A stretch of DNA of 64,000 nucleotides, from assembly GCA_039654915.1 (NCBI GenBank), contig CM077593.1, positions 114,129,413 to 114,193,412 on the forward strand, in the 5' to 3' direction. The DNA comes from Aquilaria yunnanensis (Eukaryota > Streptophyta > Magnoliopsida > Malvales > Thymelaeaceae). Positions 1-11,739 of the stretch are shown one piece after another (position 1 is the first letter of the stretch; each line of letters begins with the position of its first letter). The position numbers were made by a program, and so were the translations under genes. The notes beneath the pieces are model-generated. The model searched no databases. It was not told where the DNA came from and was given only the letters and a program-made list of their open reading frames with translations.

Positions 1-480
1 TTGCCAACGAAATAGCTTCTAATTGAGGTAAGCTCTCTAAACGTTCCCAATGTTTCTCATGATATAAATAGCAAATATGAGCTACTTTTCAAGCATAATC
101 AAGGAAAACCTCTAAAAATTGGTGCTTTCATAGGGTAGAAAAACAGATGTTTAGGTATTCAATTGCAAACCATGTATCCTTAGACAGACTTTCCAGACCT
201 CTTAAAAACATTATGAAAGAAATCTTCTCATCCACTGTTGATAATGAGTGGAATTGTTTTCAAAGAAGGAGATAGGTCCAATTACAAGCTCCACGATCCA
301 CTACCGATTCCATATCCGCCTTCAAATAAAAGAGTTGACCTATCATCCATGAAGCTAACATCTGAAGATACTCCAATGAAGCTACCTGAATAGTGGTGAT
401 AAAGAGATTGGTTAAGCAGGCAAGAAAGAAGAAATCTGATAGCGGCGATGGCAAATGAGATAAAAAGTCGAGAGCGAGAA
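1..480. other. AT-rich DNA without a recognisable gene
   Basis: Only one short antisense reading frame (about 64 codons) is open here. It has no recognisable domain, splice-site context or neighbouring exon. I see no repeat or transposon end that I can name. Confidence 0.5.
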
Positions 481-639
481 AAACATAGAGATAATTTTTA
501 ATGCTTTTTTAATATATGAAAAATTGGAAAACAGTAAAAATAGTGTTTTCCAATTCTTCATAATATGGAAAACTGTTTTTTGAGAAAATAGAAAAAGAAA
601 ACTTACGCACTAAACATATTTTCTTCTCATTTTCTAAAA

Positions 640-965
640 TTAAACATGGCCTAAATGTTGCATTTCATTAAGGGTAGTTTTGGATTTAAAGGTTAAAATT
701 TGATATGTATTAGTATATCAATTAATTCAGTAATTACTTAATCACCTCCAACTTGTGCTTTATATTATATATAATAGATTTTCCAATTTTTAAAAAATTC
801 TCTAAAAAATTTAGAAAATTTTCCAAAACTAAGCATGGGCTAGGTGTTGTGTTTCATTAAGGGCATTTTTGGATTTTAAGATTAAAATTTGACGTGTCAA
901 TCAATTAGTATATCAATTAATTCAATAATTACTTAATCACCCCAGCTTGTACTTTATAATATACT
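640..965. repeat. Diverged direct duplication, about 135 bp unit
   Basis: Two similar blocks lie head to tail at about 640-775 and 830-965. Both run through the same landmarks: CATTTCATTAAGGG, then TTTTGGATTT, TATCAATTAATTCA, AATTACTTAATCACC, and a CTTGT.CTTTAT end. They differ by scattered substitutions and a small indel, so the duplication is old. The second block runs straight into the Stowaway element. Confidence 0.7.
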
Positions 966-1197
966 TCCTCTGTCCTAAAATTTTTGCTCTATTTGACTTT
1001 TTATTGTATTTTTATTTGAATTTATTCATATTATTGTTTGTTAGAAAAAATTTAAAAAAATATATATTTAAAAACTATATGTCTTGGTTTATCATTTATA
1101 TATAAAATTTATATATATATATATTAAATGCTAAAAATAAAAAATTCTAAATTAATTGTAAAAAATAAATGGAGCAAAACTTTTTAGATGGATGAAG
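964..1197. mobile_element. Stowaway-like MITE (Tc1/mariner)
   Basis: The left end reads CTTCCTCTGTCCTAAAATTT. The right end, reverse-complemented, reads CTTCATCCATCTAAAAAGTT. Both match the Stowaway TIR consensus (CTCCCTCCGTCCC...) with some decay. The dinucleotide TA flanks both ends (962-963 and 1198-1199), as expected for Tc1/mariner-type insertion. The interior is AT-rich and noncoding. The length of 234 bp fits the family. Confidence 0.85.
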
Positions 1198-1202
1198 TAT
1201 AT

Positions 1203-2860
1203 AATTACCACGGATAGCGTGCGCATATGTTCATTTGAACATAGCAGGTAAATGACACTCTTACCCCTAACTATTTTATCTAATTAATATCATATGCCCA
1301 AATCAGATCGTGAGATAAAAGCAAAATTCAAAGAGTTCTAGAATCTTCATGCTCTCCGGTCTCCATGGTCGATGCCGACGGCGGCCTCCGATGCTCTTCG
1401 ATCTCCATGATCGATGCCGGCGACGGCCTGAGACAATCCTCCAACGGCGGCCCGCGACAATCCTTTGATCAACGAAGTTCTCAGAAAGCGATGAAGCCGA
1501 GTCACCGATGACGATGAATGAGACTACGTCAAAGATGTTGACAATGATGACAAGAGGAGCGGCCTGATTGTCAATTGTTGATCGCTGCCTGGTTGAATCA
1601 CGTCGCCTGATCGAACTGCTGCCTAATCGACTCGCTCCGCCTGATCAAATCGCCGATTGCCGCCTGATAGACGCGATGGCGAGCCTGAAATCGGAGACGA
1701 TTGAAGCCGATGACGCGACGATGGTGATGGTGGAATCGCACCGCTTGATCGCCGTGATGGTTAGCTTGAAATCGGAGGTAGTGATTTGAGGTTAGGCGAT
1801 CGGAGGCAATTCAATGAGATCCAAAGGTAGGCGACCGGCAATGATGAACGGCAAAGGATGCAGATCCAGAATCAGCGGCTATGAGGACAACGACTGTGGA
1901 GGAAGAGCGGCAGTTGTGGAGGGTCGGTGGCGGAGAACAGAGGAGAGATGATAGGGATGAAAAGGAGAAGCGGAAGATAAGAGACGTTTTCCAACAGGAA
2001 AATATTTTTTTATTATTATTTAGACACTTTTGTATTGTATTTTAGACATTTTTATATATTTATTTAGACACAATTAATTGACTTATATGCTTTTATTTGA
2101 AAACTTCTTTAAATATTTAGACACTTTTACATTTTTATTTAAACACTTTTATATATTTAGCTAGACACTTATTTTAATTATTTTAGCCACTTATTTTCTA
2201 AAGATAATAAATTATTCATAAATTATTTAGTCAAACACTTGTACATTTTTCTTTAGATATTTTTAAATTTCTATTTGGATACTTCTTTTATTATTTCGTA
2301 TACATTTTTTTATCATGAAAATAAATTATTTGCGTATTGATTTAGACATTTTGTTACTTTTCTTTAGACACTTTTACATATTCATTTAAACACCTTTTTA
2401 TTGTTTCAATTAGTTATTTTTGAAGAGAGTAAATTGTCTACATATTGGGCAGACACTTCTAAATATTTCTTTAGACACTTTTACACATTCATTCAGACAC
2501 TTTTTTATTGTTTCAATTAGTTATTTTTTAAGAGAGTAAATTATTTACGTATTAGTCAGACACTTCTAAATATTTCTTTAGATATTTTTCGGTATCCATT
2601 CAGACACTTTTCATTTTTTCGAACATGACATATAACGTATATGACGAGATCATGACGTATGACAGTTCGGTGGCAGCATTGGCACCGAAGGAGACAGCAG
2701 CAGCAAGCTAAAGTTTTTTGTAGATAAGAATATTTTAACTAAGGGTATTTTTGTCAATTTTTTTTAATAATTTATGCTATATATATAAAAAATTAAGGGA
2801 TGTGTTGGTATGTCTAATTAGACATAGGTGTGTAATAAAAGAACTAGTATATAATAGGTT
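1203..2860. mobile_element. Probable nonautonomous MULE (Pack-MULE-like)
   Basis: The outer segments at about 1203-1290 and 2725-2860 look like diverged TIRs. Read inward, each has a small palindrome (TATGTTCATTTGAACATA on the left, TATGTCTAATTAGACATA on the right). Each then has a GACA...TACCC..TA block (1253-1275 and the complement of 2738-2760). Between them lies a GC-rich island at 1330-1980, rich in GAT/GGC/GACGGCGG runs and unlike the AT-rich surroundings. It encodes only a short open frame (1568-1789) with no known domain. A GC-rich core between inverted ends suggests captured gene sequence. I found no clean TSD, so the boundaries are approximate. Confidence 0.4.
1995..2620. repeat. 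Degenerate minisatellite with AGACACTT core
   Basis: The motif TTTAGACACTTTTA recurs irregularly about a dozen times. Within it a longer unit of about 115 bp is repeated at about 2360-2475 and 2476-2590. It contains TTTTATTGTTTCAATTAG, then GAGAGTAAATT and CAGACACTTCTAAATATTTC. The array lies inside the putative MULE, between its GC-rich island and its right end. Confidence 0.65.
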
Positions 2861-3163
2861 AATGATAGCAAGTAAACGATCTACTAGAAGCATCTTTCAT
2901 TACGGATTTGTTTCCCAGCAAGCAATGCCCATGCCTAACGCCGGTTTCCGATTCTTCCTCAACAAGAAAACTAAACCCAATTAACAAGGAAGACGAGTCA
3001 AAATGCTAATAGAATTGGTAGAGTGTTCGTTTTTCTCTTCCCGAGTCATCGATGCTAGAAGTTCTAGTGCAAGTTCATTACTTTGTTTCATATATTATCA
3101 CGTGCTCAAGATGCGAAGCCATGAGCATTGGCCTAAAGAACTAGTCTCCTAGAGCTTCTTTAA

Positions 3164-3769
3164 GAGTAAATTGAATAAATGCTCTCTAACTTTTAACTAT
3201 TATTTCATTTTAGTCATTAACTTATTAAATATTTTATTTTTATTTTAAATCTATTAAAAAGTTTTGTTTTAAATCTATTAAAAAGTTTTATTTTAGTCTA
3301 AAATCTATTAAAAACATTTCATTTTGGTCCTTATTGGATGGAATATATTAATTTAAAATATTTGTATGATAAAAAAAAATTAAATCATAATTTAAACTAT
3401 TTGGTAACCATCTTATAATAAATTTAATCTATATAATAATTTTTTTATAGTTAATAGAAAATTCAAATCATTTTTTTTTTGTAAACTAAACTTATTTTGT
3501 TCAAGAAGAAAAAACTATTAATTTAAATTATCTATTTGCTATAAAAAAATATTAAACTGTTTAAATTTACTGGAAGACAGTAACTGAATATTTAAATCAA
3601 AATTTCAAAATTTTATTTCAAACAATTATTCTGAATTAATAAATTTCATCTGGTGAGGGATCAAACAAAACAATTTTAATAGGTTTTAGACCAAAACAGA
3701 ATATTCAATAAGTTAGGGACTGATACAAAACGAAAATTAAAGGTTAGGGACTATTTACAAAATTTACTC
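3164..3769. mobile_element. Noncoding TIR element, about 606 bp
   Basis: The ends are inverted copies of about 100 bp. The left starts GAGTAAATTGAATAAATG and the right, complemented, starts GAGTAAATTTTGTAAATAG. Both continue through a CTAAC.TTTAA block, a second CTAACTTATT..ATATT block, and runs of TCTATTAAAA. The interior is AT-rich with a small tandem repeat (TTTTAAATCTATTAAAAAG). Flanking bases are similar but not identical, so no TSD is proven. It could be a MULE-related or unclassified MITE. Confidence 0.6.
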
Positions 3770-3775
3770 AGTTCC

Positions 3776-5400
3776 TTCATTGTCTACGATCAATCACTTG
3801 AGCTACAGCAAGAAGGATGCCGGCCGCAGCTCTTCCTCGACGAACAGCTTTTGGATTCATCACATCATGCCGGGCTGAATCTGGGCGACGTTGTACCCGG
3901 GTACCTCTGGGACGCACTATGAGGCGGGTTGCTCCTCTCGTTAGTGACCAGTGGACTATCTTTGGTCTGTGCAACCCTGCCACCATAGAGTTCAGGTTTG
4001 TACCCAGAGTACAAGTTGCTAGCCTGCATGGCAGTGGTTTGGTGTAACGAAACTTTTGGGATCGGAGTGGATCCTCTACCCAAGGATTACAAGGGCTCGC
4101 GCACTAAGGGACCGTGGCCGACTACAAGACAGCTCGCAGTGTACTCGCTGAGCACCAATGTTTGGAAATAGTTGGATCTGAGTAAGGTCGAGATATTATG
4201 TGATAAGCTTATCTATTACTGGTAACCAAGTTGTTCTTTGCATAGACGGGCCTTGTTATTGGGTGGGTACCCAGTCAGGTGGCAACGAAATAAGACTTGT
4301 AGCGTTTGGGGCTGTTCAAATACAAGGATTGGCTTGGGTTAAGTGTTTCTTTCGAAAAGGGTCCAGATTATTGTCTCTTGTCATGACATTTGTGATGAAG
4401 GATAGAGGTAAGTGCGTCAAACAAAGAAGTTCAGGACTTGATTCTCAATATGGTAAATCTTGGAGGTTTGAAAGAACGAGAAAGTGGTTTTTGTACTAAG
4501 GTTGAGAGCAATGAGTTCTTCTTGCACAAAATTGCTCCTGGGGAACAAAGGAAACCGTTTGCTCAAAGTTATTTCGGTTATTGTTACACAAGGGTCTTAG
4601 AATTCGAAGAAAGTCTGGCTGGAATCAACAAGACCAGAGACATGAATGATCTCTCGCATCAAAACGTTGCATATGTTAATTGCTGGTGCTGTGAGAGCAC
4701 TATGAAGTTGCGGCACAACAATCGAAAAAGCTCAAGGGTCGGGGTAGTTGGTAAATGCCTAGCCAGGGTTCGTGAAGATAAACGCCACGTCAGCACAAAA
4801 CTTGGGGCTGAAGGGATGCAATCACAAGGGATGCATGTTGCCTTGGCGTTGGAGCTACTAAATGTCGAAGTCAAAGAAAAAGCTTGCTAAAGCTGTACAA
4901 GATTATGGGCAGCCAAAACCACAAGCAAAAATCAATACCAGGAGAAGTAGAACGTCCAAAAGGTGGCTGCTGGCGGAGGAGATCATAACAACTGATGCTG
5001 CTCTGTTTGCCAACTTCTTCTTCTCAGCGACTTCCAAGAAGGGAAATTGTTGCGCACGCAAGATTTCCCGACCCTTCTTTATCCAACCATGGAGCCATTA
5101 ACCGGACACATCATCCTCGTTCAGCCTTCACTGACTGACTTCAGTTGTAAATTGCCCCCATCCTGCCTCAACATGAATTTCATGCGCGTAATTTGCCTTC
5201 AAATTAGTATTCAATTACTAACATGGCAACATGTCATCATATATATCTACCTCAGCATAAAAATTTCTTAAATCTATCTTCTTTTGGATTAAATTCATAC
5301 AAGACATGGCCAAGAACAATTCCAAGACTTTCTTTCTCGCTCATTGCACTTCTGTACGTTGCCAAGGCAAGACAGAATCCAATCTTAAGTCCCAATAATA
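3776..5400. other. Unrecognised low-copy-looking segment of higher GC
   Basis: This stretch has more balanced base composition and several overlapping open frames on both strands (for example 3817-4047 plus, 3865-4083 minus and 4438-4890 plus). I recognise none of the translations. No frame stays open long enough for a normal gene, and no matching splice-site chain is evident. It may be a decayed gene, a noncoding transcript or the inside of an old transposon. I assign no function. Confidence 0.3.
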
Positions 5401-5507
5401 TTTAGTATTGTCTCCTATTATCAGAGGCTCCTCTTATCTATCCATATAAATCTGCATACCTTATGTATGTGATTCTTTACTGATATAACACCGTACAAGC
5501 TCTCATT

Positions 5508-6215
5508 TCAGAATACAATTAGGCACAGAAGGAAGCAGCAGAAGAGGAAGATGGAGACTCTGTTGAGCGACTTATCTGCCTGCATTTCCTGCCTTCTCAG
5601 CCTTGGAGTACTACTTCCCATCAGGGGATGCATGCTCCGATACCCATACATGCTTTCTGAGTTCCCGAAAACCCTTGCATAGACCATCTCTCCAAACATA
5701 CCGACCATTGGATTCACAACACCAGTCATAGTCATTCTGCTGAGGTTGACAATTGGCGAGGTAGAATTTTCTTCAAGGTATGGATGAGGGCTGTTTTGTG
5801 TTTGGTAAGGATTACGGTAGGGAAGCTGCTGGCCATTCTGACATGCGATTGATGCAACAGCTTGGTTGCCGTGAGCTCGAGGTCTTGGCGGTATCACCAT
5901 ACTGTTAGAGTGCGCCTTGGACTCAAGCCCGGACTCTGATTGACCCCTGCCGTAGAGGGGCACCATAGTTGTATGGGATATGTCAGCCTTGCATACCGGA
6001 CACTGTGGGTGCTCATCAGAGGCAAGGGAGGCACTCTGTACATGAAGCCACTTATAGATACAGGGCCAACAATAAAGGTGTCCACAGTGGGTGACAACTG
6101 GTTCACGAGCAAAGTCAAAGCAGATATTGCAATCAAAGCAACCATTCTGACTTTCTGGCGTCGCTCTACCAGCAAACGGTCTCCACTCACGGCCAACACA
6201 CTGCTGGAAGGCCAT
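5508..6215 (-). CDS. RMA-like RING-finger E3 ubiquitin ligase, ER membrane-anchored
   Basis: One uninterrupted exon encodes 235 residues. A C3HC4 RING finger covers residues 29-75: C29, C32, C44, H46, C49, C52, C72, C75, with the family string THCGHLYCWPCIYKWL. The C-terminus (about 217-235) is a single hydrophobic tail, SIFLFCCFLLCLIVF, typical of a tail anchor. This is the layout of plant RMA proteins, which sit in the ER membrane and ubiquitinate membrane clients such as aquaporins. The Arabidopsis relatives are about 190-250 residues. The ATG at 6215 is chosen because it precedes the conserved N-terminus. A good 3' splice site (TTTATCACAG, exon base 6259) lies 44 bp upstream, so the 5' UTR probably has an intron. 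Family assignment is firm; the exact orthologue is not resolved. Confidence 0.9.
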   Translation of the reverse strand: MAFQQCVGREWRPFAGRATPESQNGCFDCNICFDFAREPVVTHCGHLYCWPCIYKWLHVQSASLASDEHPQCPVCKADISHTTMVPLYGRGQSESGLESKAHSNSMVIPPRPRAHGNQAVASIACQNGQQLPYRNPYQTQNSPHPYLEENSTSPIVNLSRMTMTGVVNPMVGMFGEMVYARVFGNSESMYGYRSMHPLMGSSTPRLRRQEMQADKSLNRVSIFLFCCFLLCLIVF

Positions 6216-6258
6216 GGATCTGGTGCTAGATCTTTGTTTTCAGCAAGAAGCTCTCAAG

Positions 6259-8700
6259 TCTGTGATAAACAGTGAAGACAGAATCAAATCAGTGTGTGAA
6301 TTTTGCAGTTGAAAACATTCCTAGCATGCACAGACTGCAAATTCAACATGAGGGCATCAACCTAACAACCAATACAACTCTGAAAGTCTGGTATTTGGAA
6401 ACAAAAGACACTAAATCATGACATGGTAAAACGGCTACATCAATAGCATCTCAGCAGGTAATAACTTTGCAACGACACATGTCTAGTGCAAGAATACATG
6501 TCCGTAGAAAGCACTAAAGAGATAAGATCATATGAACCTACTTTGTGGTCCGCTTAAATCAAGCAGAATGAAAGTTGATCACTCATCTAGGACTTTTTTT
6601 AAGGCAAAGTGGGAGGGCCCACAACTTTGGACTCATATACACAATAGTTCTTGAGCACAGCATACAGACTACTATGTGCTGCTCCTGGTCCTTCTTTTGT
6701 TCCACTTTTTAAGAGCACAATAATTCCTTCTTGAAATTTCAATATAGATTTTAAGGTTTTTTCTTATCATGAGAGAGATTAACACCATGGAATCATGGAG
6801 TTAACTCCACTTCAATATGATGGAAATATAAAATATAAGCTTAGACATCTTTGCTAAAAAAAGCTCCAAGCCAAAATTTAAACAACCTCTTTCTCATTTT
6901 GGTCCGCAAAATCTTCATCTTTTTTATGAAGATAAATTCTTGAAAAAGAAGGCTGACATAATGAAGAAAGGGATGGGCGCAGAAGGAAAATTGGAAATTT
7001 TTTTGCTCCAGCATCAAATTGATTGTGACGTCAAAGTAAGTAAAATGTTCAGAGTCCAAGACTCCAAGAGTAAAATGTTTCAACCCAAAACAATCAATAA
7101 AAAGCAAGTAGAAAATCAGCAGTAAGTTTTTTCATTGATGATGTACAGCTGGTATCACGTTCAGAAAATCCTTTTCATAGCCAAAGCATATCCACTTTCC
7201 AAAACCTATCAGCAAATAAAGTATCAAGAAGCTGCACATAGATTGATTCATATCATATAACTGGAGTATTAAAGGAAGGTATATTTTCCGGTCAACATTA
7301 GCTTCAGTATAGAATCAAGAGTATAAGATGATGACAGTTTCAATGAGATGTTTCCGAGGGGATAAAATGGTACCATTCTACAAACAAGTTCGAGAAGCTA
7401 TGATCAGGTGAACAGCTGAGACCATCCCCTTACAAACAAGATTTTAAGCTTTCAAGCTATGAGTAGCCTTGAAATTCTCACAAACCTAAATATCAGCACA
7501 AATGGCTTAGTAGGGCTTTATTCATACAAATTTTCCGCCTTAGTTACAGATGATGGTTTTCTTGTTTATGATTTGATGATTTAATCCTATAAAAGTCCAG
7601 ATGAATGGAATATTTAACCAAACCCCAAAATTTTCTCCCTTATTTCTCCTCAGAATTCCTCGACTTCAAAATAATGTTCTCATGAAATTATGTAACAGCA
7701 GAAAGAACTTAGGAGGGGAAGGAGGGTCAACGATTCACTGATATCAGTCTTCACTCACCCTTTTACCTAATTTTACTTAAATTCTTTGACTCTAAGCGAT
7801 CATCCTCCGTGAGCATATTGCTTCACCTGACCCCCGTGATAGAACCAAGGAAGAAGAGCAATGCTCCCTCAGTTTAGAGGAGACCATACATGTTCCTAAA
7901 CTTTACAATGAGTATAAGGCAGTCAAACACCTCTCTAATCTAGCTATAAAGCACCAAGGATCAGCTTAAACAACCGATTCTGAACTATGAAGCATCTTAA
8001 CTCTCTAACGATAGCATACAAACCAAGACTAGAACATAAAAACACCCGTTTTTGTTTGAGAATCTAAATGGGAAGGCGTCAAAGAGAACTCCACTCCCAA
8101 GTTTCTTACCTCATCTTCAACAGAAAAATCTAACATGGAAAACAGGATTTAAAGCTAATCACAGTAAAATCCAAGTGAAACTGCAACACAAAAATGAGAA
8201 AAAAGACGTAGCGAAATCTTACCAAATAGTCGCCAAAATTTCTGCGCAAAAGTAAGTCAATAACCAAAGCTACCAATTTCTACCATTTTCAACATAAAAC
8301 GAACCCTCGCCGCCCATGTCCCCGCAATCCTCCCCCCGTTTGGTTCAAGAGGAAAAAATCAACCGAAAACGAAATCGAGAAATAAAATCCCCAAACAAGA
8401 TTCCGAAAACGTTCTACATTTCAACTCAAAAACAAAGAAACATCCGACCTTCTCCAACAAACACCAACAACTATGAAAAATCTGAAGGACCCAACGGGAA
8501 ACAGAAATAAATCGAGGAAAACAATCAGCTGAGGAATGAAACCGCACCAGATGAAGAGTAGGAGAATCGAGTAAGTCTGGAATTATTCTCGGCCAATCGG
8601 CTTTACGTCGCAACGAAGCTTCGTCAACGGCGAATTTAGCTGGCAGCAACAAATAGCGAAATGACAAGCGAGCTCTGACTTGTTAATTAATAATGGGAAA
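6259..8700 (-). other. Probable 5' UTR intron and promoter of the RMA-like gene
   Basis: No coding exon can be supported here. A splice acceptor at about 6260 points to an intron in the leader of the RMA-like gene. The 5' UTR exon may lie near 8500-8650, where composition is less AT-rich. Short open frames on both strands show no domain. Confidence 0.4.
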
Positions 8701-9480
8701 TGGCCAAGCGTCTCCATCGTCGACGATATTTTTGATTTTATTCACGAGAATCCGATTCCATTACCTTAATAGCCTTTGCGAACTTCCGCTTTTAATTACA
8801 AGCAAGCCCCTATTCTCATTCTATTGTGATAAATTTATTCCGATGTTTGAATACGAGCATTTTGCAACATTATGTTCAGTTATAGACTCATAGTAAGTTG
8901 ATAACATACTTTTTATGGTGAAAAAAGGTCAAAACTTTTTCAGTTATGATAAGCTAATTACCTTGGAGTCCTAGAGAACAGTGGATTTACCCATTTCCCC
9001 ACTAGATTCTAATTACCTGCGTATAATTATATAAATTAGCAATACGATGGCCCAAATATTAAGATACTGAAAAGACTTCTCCAACACCAAAGTCAATAGA
9101 GTTGTAGCATGTGTCCTAGGGAGAAGAAAGAGATATTCTTTATATACATAGCTAAGTTGTTAGCTAAAGCCTGCGTGAGCTTGTGCCATTGTTCTCAAGT
9201 CTACATAAGCTTCTTACGGTTTCGTATGATAAATATGTTCTTGGGCCTGAAGACTTGATGCTTATCAGATTCTTGGGTTATTTATATCAAATCATAATGC
9301 TCAAATATTTATTTATAATATGAAAATAGTTAATTGTAATAATGAAATACTAAAAGTAGTTATACCATACACTTGACACAAGACATATAGCCCAACATTA
9401 AACTACTTACGAAACTACCATTGCTTCTCAAGTTTCTATAAATTACAATAATGTCATCATATGCTAAATCTCTCTCAATC
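8700..9480. other. AT-rich intergenic DNA
   Basis: I see no gene, no clear repeat and no transposon end. One short plus-strand frame (8693-8893) has no recognisable features. Confidence 0.4.
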
Positions 9481-9486
9481 AAAATA

Positions 9487-9732
9487 TGTCATCATCAGCT
9501 CCCACCATCAAGGTCTTTAAGTCAAAAAAGGATCATGCCACCTCTACCGAGGAGTAGCTTAAAAAGCTTCAAGAAGATGAGGTAATGGTTGAGGATGTGA
9601 AAGATGATTATAAAGAAGACTACGATCGAATGTGACAACAATGAGGATTATGATGATGGTGAGGACACGAACGACAAGAAGGAAAATGAAGGCCAATGTG
9701 CAAGCGGGAGGAGCTTATTGAATATTGGATAG
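9487..9732 (+). pseudogene. Short acidic coding remnant, unidentified
   Basis: An ATG at 9487 opens a frame reading MSSSAPTIKVFKSKKDHATS, which is interrupted by a stop soon after. Downstream, after a further frame change, the sequence becomes rich in aspartate, glutamate and asparagine codons and ends near 9732. A charged peptide broken by a stop and a frameshift looks like a decayed coding sequence. I do not recognise the parent gene. Confidence 0.25.
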
Positions 9733-9845
9733 TTAAGCCATCCTTTTTATTTTTGTCATATTAAACTCTGGGTCTGAGAATTTCTGTTTTTGAGAGAAAA
9801 AAAAATTTCCGTTCCTTCTGCTATTTAATATCTGCTTGTTTTGCC

Positions 9846-10515
9846 TGTAATAATTGTTCTTTATCATATTCTTCATGTTTTATTACTAAATATAATTGTT
9901 CTATTGTCTCTTCTTGTTGTTTTTTACAAATATATTTGTTCCTTTTAATATACAATAACTACTTTGTATCCCTATAGTGGTTGTTCCTTATAAGATTGTT
10001 TTTGTTCTCTTGCTGAATATAATTATTCCATCATTTATGCCTATTGCTCTTTGATAAATATATCTATTATATTTTATAACTATTTATTATGCTTGTAGTA
10101 ATTATTCCTTATCAGATGTTTCTGTTCTCTGACTGAATATAGTTGTTCTTTTGTCTAATCTTATTGTTTTCTAACAAAAATATCTATTCCTTCTGATTTT
10201 TAATAATTATTCATTATTCTTGTAGTAGTTGTTCCTTATCAGATTATTCATGTTCTCTTGTGTAATATAGTTGTTTCCTTTTCTAATCTTGTTGTTCAAT
10301 TACAAATATATTAATTCATTTTGATATTTAATAACTACTTGTTATATCTATTGTAGGTGTTCCTTGTCAGATAGTTTTTGTTCTCTTACTGAATATAGTT
10401 ATATCTTTATCTCATCCTATTATTTCCTAACAAATATACTTATTTGTTCCTTTTTCATATTATTCCCATTGTCTAGCTTCCATAATGCATATTTATAATA
10501 ATTATTCCTTATTAG
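9846..10515. repeat. T-rich minisatellite, about 125 bp unit, five copies
   Basis: Five diverged units begin near 9846, 9976, 10096, 10219 and 10343. Each carries TAGT.GTTGTTCCTTATCAGAT, then TTCTCTT.CTGAATATAGTTG, then TCTAATCTTATTGTT, CAAATATA and TTAATAACTA. The spacing is 120-130 bp. The units are too long and too diverged for a CRISPR array, and the host is a plant. Confidence 0.75.
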
Positions 10516-10782
10516 AAGCTTTGTGTAAGGTGTGAGAAAAAAAAATTACGGAAGTGGAGATAGAAACAAAAATATAAGTGACTCCTTAAATCGCTGCCCT
10601 CAAATTACCCATAACAAAAACTCACCAACATAAATAAAGTGCCACATTTATTAGAACTTCTGTTAATAAATATATTGTTGTTAGAAACTTGATTAGTTGG
10701 AACTTCTATATTACTAAAATTTAGTTGATTCATTTAATTGTACTAAAATATGCTCAAATTAGGAATTTGAATACTTGGAGCC

Positions 10783-11118
10783 AATTTGTTTTAATTTAAG
10801 TTAACTTAATCCAAAATGGCTTATTTTCATTTTTATATTTTTTAACTCAAAATTAATTTTATTTAAAATCCAATATTATGTATATGTAATAATCCATTGA
10901 AAATAATTTTTATAATCTTACTAAATTTTTATGAATTTTTCTAATTTTAGGGATTAAAAAGGAAAATTCATAAAAATTTAATAACCTCATGAAAATTTTC
11001 TTTCAAATGAATTATTACATCTACATGATATTAAATTTTAAATGAAATTAGTTCTAGGTAATATGTAAAAATAAAAATAAGTTATTTTAAATTAAATTAA
11101 CTTGAATTAAAATGAACT
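10783..11118. mobile_element. Foldback MITE, copy 1
   Basis: This 336-bp noncoding element is nearly palindromic. The left end is AATTTGTTTTAATTTAAGTT. The right end, complemented, is AGTTCATTTTAATTCAAGTT. Subterminal blocks also mirror each other (AATAATCCATTGAAAATAAT against the complement of TTTCTTTCAAATGAATTATT). The same element recurs at 61166-61503, which supports mobility. I cannot assign a superfamily. Confidence 0.75.
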
Positions 11119-11739
11119 AAATCTTGATTGCTCTGCTGGATTGGAATCCGGCATAATTAGCTAACACTAGTAAGTGACTTGCACTTCGTTGCAAGTTGAT
11201 CAATGAAAAAACAAATTTTTTATACTGATTGCATTTATATAAAGTAAAAAAAGAGTTAAAAATGTGTTAATTTAAACCAAGTCATGATCAATTCAAAAAA
11301 TTTAAGAAAAAATTGAAATGTTTTAAAATTGTTGATAACTAATTAGGTTTGGGATTTAAGCACAAACTGGGGTTTTGACTATAACTCATAAATATTCAGG
11401 AGTCTGAAGTGAAAAAAAAAAATTAGGACATCGTTTGTGTTTGTTTGAACAAAGTGGCAAAAATATATGTTTTTAAAATTTGAAGATGAAAAGATATCAT
11501 TATAGACAAACAAAGGATCTATTGCATACTTGGATACCCTCTGGCTTTATAACAATGTGAGTACTGTCAAGTGTTGAGGGGAAAAAAAGGACTGATTTTA
11601 AAGTTTGAGGGAAAGAATGTCATCTAAAATAAATAAAAGACTTATTGTGTAATTTGACCATTTGTATTCTCAACAGCCTTGAAAAACAACCGAGTTTGGG
11701 GGAAAAGGCTATAAAAAAACAGCAAACCGGAAAAAACCA

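Noticed and set aside
5940..6275. Plus-strand frame of 111 codons over the RMA-like gene
   Set aside because: Antisense shadow of the RING exon, with no domain of its own.
9846..10515. CRISPR-like regular repeats
   Set aside because: Units are about 125 bp and diverged without unique spacers, and the DNA is from a plant nucleus.
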